NCBI GenBank assembly: GCA_013398295.1
Contig: VZSF01001339.1
Span: 1-64,000, forward strand
DNA length: 64,000 bases
Origin: Chionis minor
Lineage: Eukaryota > Chordata > Aves > Charadriiformes > Chionididae
Direction: 5' to 3'
The notes beneath the pieces were generated by a model, which saw only the letters and a list, made by a program, of their open reading frames with translations, had not been told where the DNA came from and ran no database searches. Positions 52,881-62,966 of the stretch are shown piece by piece; position 1 is the stretch's first letter, and each line of letters starts with the position of its first letter. The position numbers and the translations under genes are program-made.

Positions 52881-55605
52881 GTAATGGAGCTGGTGAAATG
52901 AATATACAGAGCTGGTTTCACTTTCCAATGTCTGTTTGGAGGAAATCAAGACCACTAGATCTATCAGGGTGCAACATCTCAGCTGCGGTCCACGAGGCCC
53001 AGCAGTGACATGAAAGATGTTTGTCCTTCTCTGTATTACAGCGACAGAGCAGAACACACTCTTTATTTCATGAGTTAAGGCAGTCCCCTCCCATGTCTGG
53101 AGCACTTGCTTTGCTCAGCTTGAGACATTTCCGATGGATGGGAAAGGTTGGTAGCTCGGTTTCCCTCTCGATGCTTTGGCCACGAATCCTCTCGGCTCCC
53201 TCGTGGCCGTGGGGCTGGGCAGGGGAAGGTGGAGTCCTGGAAACGTCTTGCGGATGGACAGAAAGCCAGGAAAGTTTCCAAGATGGAAGCCATCCAGCAC
53301 AAATACAAGGATTGGGCACGTGTGTGGTCTCCATAAATTAAAGCTACTAATTGGCTTTAAACTGCCATTAAAAAAAGACTACAGTAAGGGCTGATAACTG
53401 AAGCTAGGACATGCAGGCTAGGTCCAAGGGATGCCAGTTCCTTGGTGCCCATCGCTCACCGTAGGGTGAGCAGCCGAGAAAAATCCTTCCTGACACGTTC
53501 TCTGGAGATTTCCCTCCTGCTCCCTCCTCAACACCCTCCAGTGATATCTGCCCCTGTCAACACACACACGCTCGCTCAAAAGCTCGCTAGCAAAAGAGAA
53601 AAATCTCTGAAAGTAGCAGGTGTTCTTAAGTCCTGTCAAAATACATCAGCGCTGTCTTTGGAGCACGGCTGGCCCTCGGAGCCTGGCCTGACCCCGGGAT
53701 CCAGCCGCGCCAGGCTGGTCCCAGCAGCACCGCTGTAATTAGGGCTTGGGAACGAACGGCGCCGGTGGAGAGGAATTTGCAGCGCGGTGTGTTGGCGATG
53801 CCTGCCCTGCACCCGGCGGTGCGGCACCGGAGCAGGCAGGGGAGCAAGGCAGCGGGGCACCCTTCTCCTAAATGAGCATCCCAGGGGTGCGCCAGCTGCC
53901 AGGGGGAACCAGTGGGAATCTGAGTGCTGGGTGTTCGGCAGATGGACATCTCTGGGGCCGTGGCAGGGCTCCGCGGAGCTGCGGAGGCGGTGGGGACTAA
54001 CAGCGAGGAAGGGGCTGAGCATCCCTCGGGGAGGGGATCGGGATGGACAGATGAGTGTCTGCAGCGAGGCTGTTCATTTTCTCACCCATAATTAAAGGAG
54101 CGGGACGTGCTGAGGAAGATCCTTCATTCAAACAGAGTCCGCTATAAATCTTCGAGAGCTGGACCGCCAAAGAGATCGAAAGGGGTTAAGCACTCATTTC
54201 TCCGAGGCTGACCGAGTTCGGTGCATGTAGCCTGGCGGTTCTCCAAGGGGCCTGATGTTTTATGTCTTTGGGATGTTTTTGTCTTCCTTCAGTTGTATTC
54301 AGTGCTGGTATTGTGTTTATATCAGCAAAATTCTGGATTATTGCCTCTTTTTCTTTCCTTTTTTTTTTTTTTTTTTAACAAACATCTGCTGCTTCTGCTT
54401 GTGGATTGTTGTACCACTGCGTCCTGCCAGTGGGGAGAAGCTCCAAGCAGGACGTGGGTGGCAAACGTGATGCTACATGGCAGGCGGTGCGGCTCGGCAG
54501 CGAGCTCAGCCTGCCACTGTTCTGGGTGACACACAGCAAAGCTGCTCCGTCTCAGCTGCTCCGTAGGAAAAGGCACTGCTGGCTTCATTGAGGGAATTAG
54601 GTGAAGCTCCCTGCTGCGATGGATAGCAAGGCTGCAGGTTAGAGAGCCTGAGCAGAAACTGCTCATGAAGTGTGTTCTGGCGGGGTCCCAGAGCACCCCG
54701 TGGCTGGAAACTTGGTGGGACCCCAGCCCAGAGGAGAGGGGCTGGGTGCAGCCGGGCTGGCGGGTGTCTGTGTGCCTGTCCCTCCTGGATGCTCATCTGC
54801 TTGGAACCGGGCACGCGTGGAGGGGAAGACCCATTGCATTAGCATGCCGGCAGGATTCCAGCTTCCTCGATGCTCCCTGGGGGCTTGGTGCCTTGCCGGG
54901 AGATGGCACAGCCTCATCTTCTGGGGCTCCCATCCCTGCCCAGATCCCAGTGCCAGCCCCAGCTCTCCCAGCTCACCTGGCTGGTCCTCTGCACTACAAA
55001 ACCCTGCCCCTGCTTTCTAATCTAGCACCCGCACAAAATCACCTCCCCTTCCCAGCCCAGCTACCGGAGCATGAAGCCACCACAAGCCAAGAGAGCCCGT
55101 CACCGCTGCCCGCCACGCACACCGTCCCATCCCCTGCTTTCCGCTGGCATCCCGAAACTAGTGCAAGAAGAGGAATGTGAGCAAACATGGACGCCACCTG
55201 GCCCCCTCCTGCACCAAATTCCACCGAGTGCCAAAGAGGGGCTGCTGGTGAGCAGCAGCAGTTTCACCCAACTCCGTGTTTACTTACAAATTCCAGCCAA
55301 AGAGACAACAAAGGTGCCAGAGACTTCCCACCCCCCGGGCTTTTCCACCCTTGCACCCCAGCATCTTCCCCCACTGCCCAGAGGGGAGCAGCTCCCCATG
55401 TCCTGAGCACAGCACCCCTTTGCTCAGTTGTTTTTCCTTCCCTCCTGACCACTGGGCTCTCTACTCGCCTGCCTATCTCCTTTTCCTTTCTCTCTGCATT
55501 TACTGAAAAAAAATCTTTCTACAGAAGAAAACGCAATAAAATCAAAAGAGAAATGGAAAGAAGCGTCTCAAAACTTGCTAGACAGGCGTTTTCTGTGCAA
55601 GATCA
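52881..55605. other. Anonymous DNA, no recognisable gene
   Basis: The first 121 bp belong to the duplicated block. A short 7-bp inverted repeat with a CTAATTG loop lies at 53338-53360. A CpG-dense patch lies at about 53690-53840 (roughly 15 CpG in 150 bp). A T tract is at 54358-54376. Open frames are unrecognised. No CR1 or LTR fragment is convincing here. Confidence 0.45.
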
Positions 55606-55676
55606 AGGGCCAAATTCTGCTTTCATCACACTGGAGAAAAATCTGGGCTATCTCCCCTTGAATTAATGGCATTCCT
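55606..55676 (+). mobile_element. Fragment of an old palindromic sauropsid repeat
   Basis: GGGCCAAATTCTGCTTTCATC, ACACTGGAGAAAAATCTGG and a CCTTGAATTAATGG block follow the order of a widespread old repeat whose arm reads roughly 'gggccaaattctgctctcagttacactggtgtaaatc...ccattgaagtcaatgg'. I cannot name the family with confidence; a MITE-like DNA transposon is my best reading. Only one arm is present. Confidence 0.45.
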
Positions 55677-56331
55677 TTGTAAGGGGAACAGAATTTCATT
55701 CATTCGCCCCTTGTACAGCAGCAGAGGGGCCATTAATCCTTACGGCTTCCAGTCACGTCTCCCCTGGTTCGCAGCTCCAGCGAGTCCTGCATGGGAAGTC
55801 CCAGATCATTTTCTTGCATCCTTCCTTGACTTGTCAGCTCATGATAAACAGCATCTCATCCCGATCCCAAACGTACAAGCACACTGAGTGATTACATCAC
55901 CTCCGAACCCACTCCAATAAGATAAAATGTAGCTCGCATCCAGTATGAGTAAGTCTGTATTCCCCAAAGGGGTCTCTCCCCTCACGCGTAGTGCTTGGGG
56001 GCCAAATCCCGGTGCCTGCTGCAAGGCATTCAACCCCCAGTCCCTCCCTTATATTTAGGGATCGTTGGTCCAGATCCCAGCCAGAATCGCTGCTGGGGGA
56101 ACCCTGGTCTACCGCGGCAGATGCTTGGCATTGCTGCCGGGGAGGGATCCTGGCCCTGCTCCCTGCCGACAGCAGAGCTGTGAAACCACCTTCCCCACAC
56201 CAGTTCACAGCCCTGAGAAGGAGGCGGGCAAATGGTGGAAACCCTGATTTTCTTCTGTGCTATTGACAGGGAGGGGGAGAGGAACCTTGAAATACCTGGC
56301 ACCTCTAAACATCTGGGCTAGCCTCCCCTCG
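55677..56331. other. Anonymous DNA
   Basis: Single-copy sequence between the old repeat fragment and the possible LTR. No recognisable feature. Confidence 0.42.
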
Positions 56332-56335
56332 GTAC

Positions 56336-56898
56336 TGCAGTATTGCGCCCACATCGGCCAGGTGCCCTGAAGCACCTTCAGGTGCACCTCAATGCACATG
56401 GATTGCCCTGACCAGCCTCACCTGGGTGTCCACCCACACCCCTGCCCAGGGTCCTGGGGCTCTATTTAAGCTCAGCCCCAGGATGCTTCTTCCCTGCTTA
56501 GACTGGGGGTATGCCTTCTGCTCTGGCTTCTGCATGGACCTTGGCCATGTGCAGAAGGTTGTCTCCAGTCCTCTTTCTGGCTGCTTTTGCTCCTGACTGG
56601 GCTCCCTGGATGGACCTTGGATGTGGCTCATCACCACCTGGGGCTCTCGGTGTGCCCTGTTACCAGCACCCAGCTGTACCTGCTATGTCTGGTGCCTGCA
56701 GGGTTACACCCCCTGTGCTGCCATCACCCTTGGTTCCTGGCTCATCCTCCACTCCAGTCCTGCTCTTCTTACTCCCTGACAGCGGTGTGACTTCTTCCCT
56801 GATCACTTGTCTTGCTGCTGGACCTCACTCCTGGTAGGACAAGAGCTATTTTCTTTAGTGTTATGTTTTTTGCTGAAAACTGCAATAAATGGGTAGCA
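56336..56898 (+). mobile_element. Possible LTR (tentative boundaries)
   Basis: The 563-bp segment has a TATA-like CTATTTAAG (56462-56470) and an AATAAA signal (56884-56889), the order expected of an LTR in the plus sense. It can be bounded as TG...CA with GTAC directly on both sides (56332-56335 and 56899-56902). The interior is pyrimidine-rich with repeated TGGACCTTGG-type words, and the whole has the feel of a bird repeat I cannot name. Weak points: a 4-bp duplication is easily found by chance, and only 9 nt follow AATAAA, very short for a U5. No viral coding sequence adjoins it. Confidence 0.35.
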
Positions 56899-58444
56899 GT
56901 ACTAATGACAAATAAGGTGGTACTCCTCAGCAGTAAGGTTTCTGTCTAATTAAAGATGGGTTCAGATGTAGAATCAAGCTCCTTTAAAGCTCAAGCTGGT
57001 ATCCAAGGGTTGGAATCCTATCTTTGTTAGTGCAGCAGGTCTTCTCCTGCTTTCCAAAGGGAAGCTCCAAAATGGTCTGCAGACAGGTACCACACTGGTT
57101 GGGATTGTGTGTTGGAGTGATACCACTGACCTCCCAAGGCATAGAAGGGAGGATGCAACAAAGCACCTTAGTCCTTGGAAGCAGGTGTGGGATTAAAACA
57201 AGGGCAGGAGGATCTGGCAGGCTGAGATTAGTCTAGGGAAGCCAGTGGCTTTCTGGGTACCGAAATGAGGTGTGAAAGGAGAGCTGCCTGCCAGCCTTTG
57301 CGGAGAGCTGGGGTACAGATGGGGAGCAGGAAAGCGGGAGTGCTTCTCTGTGTTACACCTCTGGGGCTGCTGCGAGCCCCCCGGGTAAATAAACAGCTCC
57401 AGCTTCTTGCCAAGGTCTTAAACCTTCACAATAAGAAACTTTTTAAAGTAAGCAAATACAGGGAATTCCTGCTGTTTGCTGTCTTACTGCAGGAAACGCC
57501 TGGCACAGGAAGGAGCAGTAACTGGTGCCAGGCCAAGCGCTGCTGCAGCACGCATCTGGAGCTGCTCCGTTGGAAGGGCAGGGCAATGGAGCTCACCACC
57601 TGCCCTGCCATGCTCTGCTCTGCTTGTGCATGAGGCTTTAGATCCCTGGATTTCTCTGTTGTGCAAGCAGGAGACCAGGGAGCAGAGGAGCAGGAGTGCC
57701 TTGCTCCAGCAGCCACCCAGCTGGACTTGCGGACGTGGGTTCCTGTGCTGGGACAGAAAGGAGCTAAACGGGCTTTGGTCCAGCACCTCACATCAGCTCT
57801 CCCACTTGGAGCAATCTGATGTTGACCCACCACTGCAGATAGGCTATAAAATTAGAGTGAGGGTGGAGGATAACATCCCCTGAGCCCCACAGCGTTTTCC
57901 TTCCAGAGCGCAAACTCAGTTTGCCTTGTTAGAGCTGGGGCTCTGTGGGGAAAAAAAAAAAATCAGTGGGAATAAGGCTGATGGACTTGCTGAGAGCCCA
58001 GTGCCGCAGCAAGGGAGCGGGATCCAGCCTTCTCGGGGATGTGGGAATGAATCTCAGTCCTGAAGGCCATCTGATGGGGAATGGTGATTTTTCTGCCCTT
58101 CAGAAACAGTCAGCACTTACAGCAACAACCCAGTTAATGTCTCTTCTCGCAGAAGCCCCTGGGGGCAATAGCAGATTGGCATGGGGAAGGAGAGGAGGTC
58201 CCTGGGCTCTCCTTGGTTTTCCTTGAGCTTGATGAACTCGCACAGGAGACAAGCAGCCTCGCGCAGCTGGAGTAACCCTGTTGATTTACATGAATTCCTC
58301 CAGACACACACTAGGGTTTATGCTCTACTGGCATTTGCATTTCTACAGTCTGGACTCAGGCTGGGAACTTTTATTGGGTGGATTCTAGCAGAACAGAAGG
58401 CAAGGAATAAAAATAACTCTTTTTCTGGGCTGGGTTGATTGCTC
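56899..58444. other. Anonymous DNA, no recognisable gene
   Basis: Single-copy sequence. An A run lies at 57951-57962. Overlapping frames of up to 135 codons near 57426-57883 are unrecognised. Confidence 0.45.
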
Positions 58445-58512
58445 TTACACCGGCACAAATCCAGGCCAGCTCTATTGATTTTTAAAGAGTAACTGGGTTT
58501 ATGCTGGTGTAA
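58445..58512. mobile_element. Degenerate palindromic MITE-like fragment
   Basis: The left arm (58445-58464) and right arm (58493-58512) are inverted copies matching at about 16 of 20 positions, around an AT-rich centre. The arms read like the 'ttacaccggtgtaaatccag' arm of the same old sauropsid repeat as the fragment at 55606-55676. Family assignment is uncertain. Confidence 0.45.
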
Positions 58513-60189
58513 CTATGTCCCCAGAGCTGCATGAAATGTTCACAACAAAACCTGAAATTACGTGGAACTAGCAGAGCTTCACTGTTTTGGGGTTTCATTA
58601 CAAATTTGAATCTCGGACTGAGCTTGTCAAAAGATTCCTAAAGGTTCATGAACCTTTCAGTCAAGCCTTGGCCTACAGTCAAGCCAAGCTTGAGCTGATT
58701 TATAGCTTTGCATGGAAATAATGTGAAATCAGTGGGTTTTGTTTGGTCTCAAAGCTGAAGCCTGATGCTTGTAGCCAAGCTTGGCTTTCGAGAGGTCAAT
58801 TCTCTTTGAAAGTCAGGCTCAAACCCGAATCTGCAGTGGGAGCTGTAGGAGATGCTGTCTAGATTAAAAACACAGGCTAGATTTGCAAGGGTAACGAGGG
58901 CGGTGATTTTTTTTTTGCACAGCCCTCTGAGTATGAAAGCAACAATGTTGGAGCTGCACGGCTGCTCCATGCTCGGAGTTGGGTGAAAAATCAGAAGCAA
59001 TTCGTCAGGACGTAAGGGCATGTAAGGATCATTTGATTCAGCTGGTTGCTGAAGTGAGCTAAATACTATTAGTCCTAATCTCTGACAGTCCCTGTGACCG
59101 GCTCTTGCAGAGGCAGGAGATAGCAGTGTTCCTCTGATGCTCCACTTTGCACTTCGGAGACGGTGTAGTTCCGGCTGGTTACATATTGCCTGCGGGATTA
59201 AGATTCACAGGCAGCAGTGAAGCAGTTGACAATGTGGTTTGGCAGTGCTGAGCTGGCAGCACATGCCTCCTCCCTGGCCAGCACCAAACGCGGAGCACTC
59301 CCGGCAGCCCCGGGAGGAGAGGGATGTCAAGCTCCCTTAGCTGCATGGGGCTGTGCTTGGAGCTAGCCCGGTCTGCCCGGCTTCTTTTCATGGCCAATTT
59401 GAGGTGAAGGCCAGGAATGACACCCTCCTCATCATATTGATGTAGAAACAGCCATAGCCTGGTAGTGTCTGGCGCCATGAAGCGCAGTGTGACCCATGGC
59501 ATGGGCCAAATCCTGCTGTGACATGGTTCCACAGGAGCCTGGGCTTGATCTGTGTGAGAACAGCTGTGGTCTCTTGACAGCAAATGAAAGACCCTAGTGT
59601 GGGGCAGGGGAGGGAAGAATTTCTGCACCAGGAGAAGGATAACAGCAGCCCTGGACTCCATGCCACAATGCAGCCCTTCCCTCAAAGGCTTTTTGGATGG
59701 GGAATGCAATGTCTCCTCTGAGAAGCTCCCAGTCAGGTGGCTTTCAGTGTGATGTTGCTGCTGATTTAATGCTCTGGTGATGCGTGGAGCATCCAGATGT
59801 AATGAGAGCCTTGCATGTCCCAGCCCTTGCCAGAAAGAGCTGGCTTGGCTGTGTCCCTGAGCTTGCCACCACAGAGGCACTTCCCAATCTGACAATAAAT
59901 CAGGAGGTGATGTCTGGGAGGCCCTGCAGAAGGTACCGCATACCCCAGGCAGGGTCTGAGGACAACCCAGACAAGGGGTTGTGGTTGCAGAGCTGGGCCG
60001 TCCTTGCCCGCTCATGGAGCTATGTCCTCAGCAGATGTCCTGCAGTGATGGAGAAGACCTCCAGAAATGGTATCCAACCACAGGGCACTAAACCCAAATC
60101 CTCCAATTCCCCAATCTTGTTTGAGCTGTATCACTAGCTGTCTTCCTGCAGGACTATTTAGTTGAACTTCCTGGATGGCTGGATAAGTG
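58513..60189. other. Anonymous DNA with a 278-codon minus-strand frame
   Basis: An 18-bp perfect palindrome (58640-58657) and a T run (about 58908-58916) are present. The minus-strand frame at 59179-60015 is the longest in moderate-GC sequence here and is the least easily dismissed. It lacks an obvious domain, signal peptide or periodicity, so I do not call it a gene. Confidence 0.42.
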
Positions 60190-60545
60190 CTCAATAACAG
60201 CTTGTCGAGCTCTTTATTTGAATAACACAATCGCCGTGTCCTGGCTGCTTAACAGCAGTCTTGTTTGAGCATTTTGGGGACTGAGATGCACTGGCAAAGC
60301 TATGCTTATCTAATCGGAGACGAGAGCGCAACATGTAATCTTCCTGGGCAATCAGAGCTAATGAGTGCAGTTCAAATGTTAACTTTTGGCCAGCCATGCA
60401 CAGAGTAAACAAGCCAAAATGAGATTAATTGAAAATCAATTGAAGGGACTTGACATGTGCTCACAGAGATGGCCCAAGCAAAACTAGAGGCTAAATTCAA
60501 TGGATAAATAACTCATTGTGAGTTATTTGCTCGGCTCTACTTAAG
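60190..60545. promoter_or_regulatory. Candidate conserved non-coding element with homeodomain-like sites
   Basis: The AT-rich island carries GATTAATTGAAAATCAATTG (60422-60441), a paired ATTAATT/AATCAATT arrangement, plus AGAGCTAATGAG, CTTATCTAATCGG and TTATTTGAATAAC words. It has no repeat signature or coding frame. This is the strongest enhancer-like composition in the right third of the window, but conservation is untested. Confidence 0.38.
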
Positions 60546-60880
60546 TGGTTGATTATGTGGGTCTTTGGTTAATTGACTTATTGAGTGGCTGGCGTGGGTT
60601 TTTGGCTGCTCGCTCACTCCCTGCACGTTTTTGCTATTAACTCAGCTGTTTGATGGAACAAGTAGTCTATTGTCTATTTTTTTGCTGGCTAGGTTGGTGT
60701 TTGGTTGGATATTGGCTCTTGGGCTAATTGAACACATCTGCTGCTGGCTGTATGGTGGCTTGCTGGGTTCATCACTGGCTTTTTGTTTTGTTGCCTGTTC
60801 GATGTGTCGGTGGCCCAGTTTGTCACAGATTGGATGCTTGCCTACCTAATTTCCTGCTCCTCTGCACTTGCAAACCAGGT
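60546..60880 (+). repeat. Keto-rich (G+T) cryptically repetitive tract
   Basis: About 330 bp rich in G and T on the plus strand, with irregular recurrence of TGGCT, TTTGG and GCTGG words but no fixed period, such as a much-decayed minisatellite would leave. A 72-codon hydrophobic frame across it (60631-60849) reflects this composition. Confidence 0.4.
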
Positions 60881-61900
60881 TCTCGCTTTTCCCGGTTGCC
60901 ATTGCCTCTTCCATGGTGCTTGGGCTCCCGAGCTGCAAGTGAGGACTCCTCCTCCTTGGCAAGCTTCATTCATCTCTAGGACATCTGAGAATTGTCACTG
61001 GGAAGATTGGACACTTTCTGGAAGTCCACTCCCAGCTGTAGCTGAGTTCTGCAGCCCTGGCATGGCTCCATCCTGACCTTTTACTTTTTCCATTGAATTC
61101 CTCACCACTTCTGCTGGGAAATGTGGCACAGGAGCTTTGGGGTTAGAAACAGGTGGGATGCTGGCTCAGAGGGAGACTTTGGCACAAGTGGGAAAGGGGA
61201 GGGAAACAAGGGGAGCAGGGGAGAAGAGACCTGGGCAGGAAATGATTTCTGGAAGTCTATTAAAAAGCTCAGTTGATTTTTGACAGGCTCTCCTCATTCT
61301 TCTGTTTGCTTTTGGCCCTGATCTAACTTTAATTTTGGGGTGAAAGAATATTTTTCCACTGTGGTAAGAACCACTGTCTAGAAATGCATGCTGGGTAGCC
61401 TAGAAATCAGCATCATGCAGTGAAAGGTATGCTTGAGAACAGAGCCAGGAGCCGGCTGAGGGGACTTCATGAGGGACGGGGTGGGAAGGAAGGGGAGCCT
61501 TCCTGGTGCTCTTCCTCCATGCCTTGCTGGAGCACCTGAAAGCCATTAGCACACCGGTCCCTCAGGGCAGCCTGACTGGGCTCTGGCTGATGTGAGAGGT
61601 GTTGACTGGAGCTGAAGCTGACTTGACGAGGCCCCAGGGAGGTGCTCAGATTAGCTTGTTTACAGCTCTCCTGCTCCTTCATTTCATCTGCCATGCTTGC
61701 AAAATGCTCACACAGAGAACGTGGCAGTGTGTGTGTCCTGTTCATCTTGGGGAGCCCAGCGGGATGCTGGGCAGTGCTGGGGAGCTGTGGCATGTGGGGG
61801 CAATGCAGGTGTCCCCCACAGCCCCCCAAATGGCTCTGAGTGACAATGTCCCTCAGGCTGAGCACAGGGAATTAATCAACTCCTGCTGTACAGGCGCTCC
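60881..61900. other. Anonymous DNA, no recognisable gene
   Basis: Single-copy sequence with frames up to 132 codons on the minus strand (61467-61865), none recognised. Confidence 0.45.
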
Positions 61901-61918
61901 AGGTCAAGGTTAAGGTCA
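61901..61918 (+). promoter_or_regulatory. Triple nuclear-receptor half-site
   Basis: Three head-to-tail hexamers: AGGTCA, AGGTTA and AGGTCA. The last two overlap extended monomer sites: TCAAGGTTA resembles the NR5A (SF-1/LRH-1) form, and TTAAGGTCA matches the ERR consensus TNAAGGTCA. A real binding site is possible, but an 18-bp match in 64 kb needs chromatin evidence. Confidence 0.3.
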
Positions 61919-62868
61919 TGGCTAGGGTGGGAATGCAGTGAAATCCACTCTGGAGGCATCTGTCCCTCAGATGGCCCTGCCCTGGGCTTTGCACCCCTAG
62001 GAGACTTCATCCCCAGAGAGGCCAGCCATGGAGGACCATCCTGAGGGATGCTTGTTGTTCCTCTCAGACACATCTTGAAACCCAGGGTGTCTGGGCAAAA
62101 GCTGGCTGCTTCCCTGGCTGGAGGAAGAGCATCTCCATGTCTGGGTGGTTTCTGTTGCCCCAGCCTCCTGCAGTGGCACACACAAGATATCCCTTGACTT
62201 TTGTTTTTTTAAATTCCCTGCTCCAAATATGGGATTTTCCTGGTGAGCAGTTCTGTCTCTCAGCCCTGGAGCTGCAGAAGGAGCAGTCCCCTCTGTGCAG
62301 CACTGCGCTCTGGCTTGGTGACAGGAGACAAGTTCTTTGTCTTGTGATACCCAGGACAGGTTTCCTGTGGGAGAGGAGGATGTCTGTGCCCTTGGGCAAC
62401 TCCTTAGCAATGGGATGGAGGACAGAGGTGGAATAATGAGATACCACTGAGGTCAAGCTTCCTGTTTCAGACCTTATCTTGGATTTCTCCAGCTGTACAG
62501 TGGCCAAAACCTTCTAGGTGAATACAATGAATGCAAACCTAAAGCTTAGGAGTCCCTTTGAGCAGCCAGGCCCCCTCAGCAGCTGTGCATGTCCAAAGAG
62601 CAACAACTTGTGGCCCTGGAGAGTGCAAAGCTCCTGGCTCCCACCACAGACCTTGTCAGTAATGCCCATCCTGGCACATCTCTGAAGAGCCCTGGGCTAG
62701 ATAGGGTGGGAGCAGGGATGAGGAGCTCACCTTGCACTGAAAGATCTTGCTTCAGCTATTTGGTTGCACAAGGAATGTGCATGGAAATAATTCTTGCAGT
62801 CAACTCATCTTTTGCTCCCCACCTGTCTCATTCTTTAACTTTTTCCATTTCTGTGGCTTGTTCCCCAG
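61919..62868. other. Anonymous DNA
   Basis: Single-copy sequence with no recognised gene. It ends in a pyrimidine-rich stretch (about 62820-62866) that could act as a splice-acceptor tract. Confidence 0.42.
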
Positions 62869-62966
62869 CAGGCAGCCTGGGCTGGTCTGGCAGGAGCTCT
62901 TCTGGGGCACGCCAGGGAGCGAGGGAAGACACTGCCGGTCTAAAGCTCCTTGGAGGTCACCAAAAG
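62869..62966 (+). ncRNA. Candidate internal exon
   Basis: A pyrimidine-rich run ending TTCCCCAG (62868; a second AG at 62870-62871) is followed by about 98 nt and then AAAAG|GTAAGG, a donor that fits the consensus at all main positions. Two of three plus frames are open across it, but neither peptide resembles a known protein, so an lncRNA exon or a cryptic exon is the likely reading. Isolated splice-like pairs do occur by chance. Confidence 0.22.
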
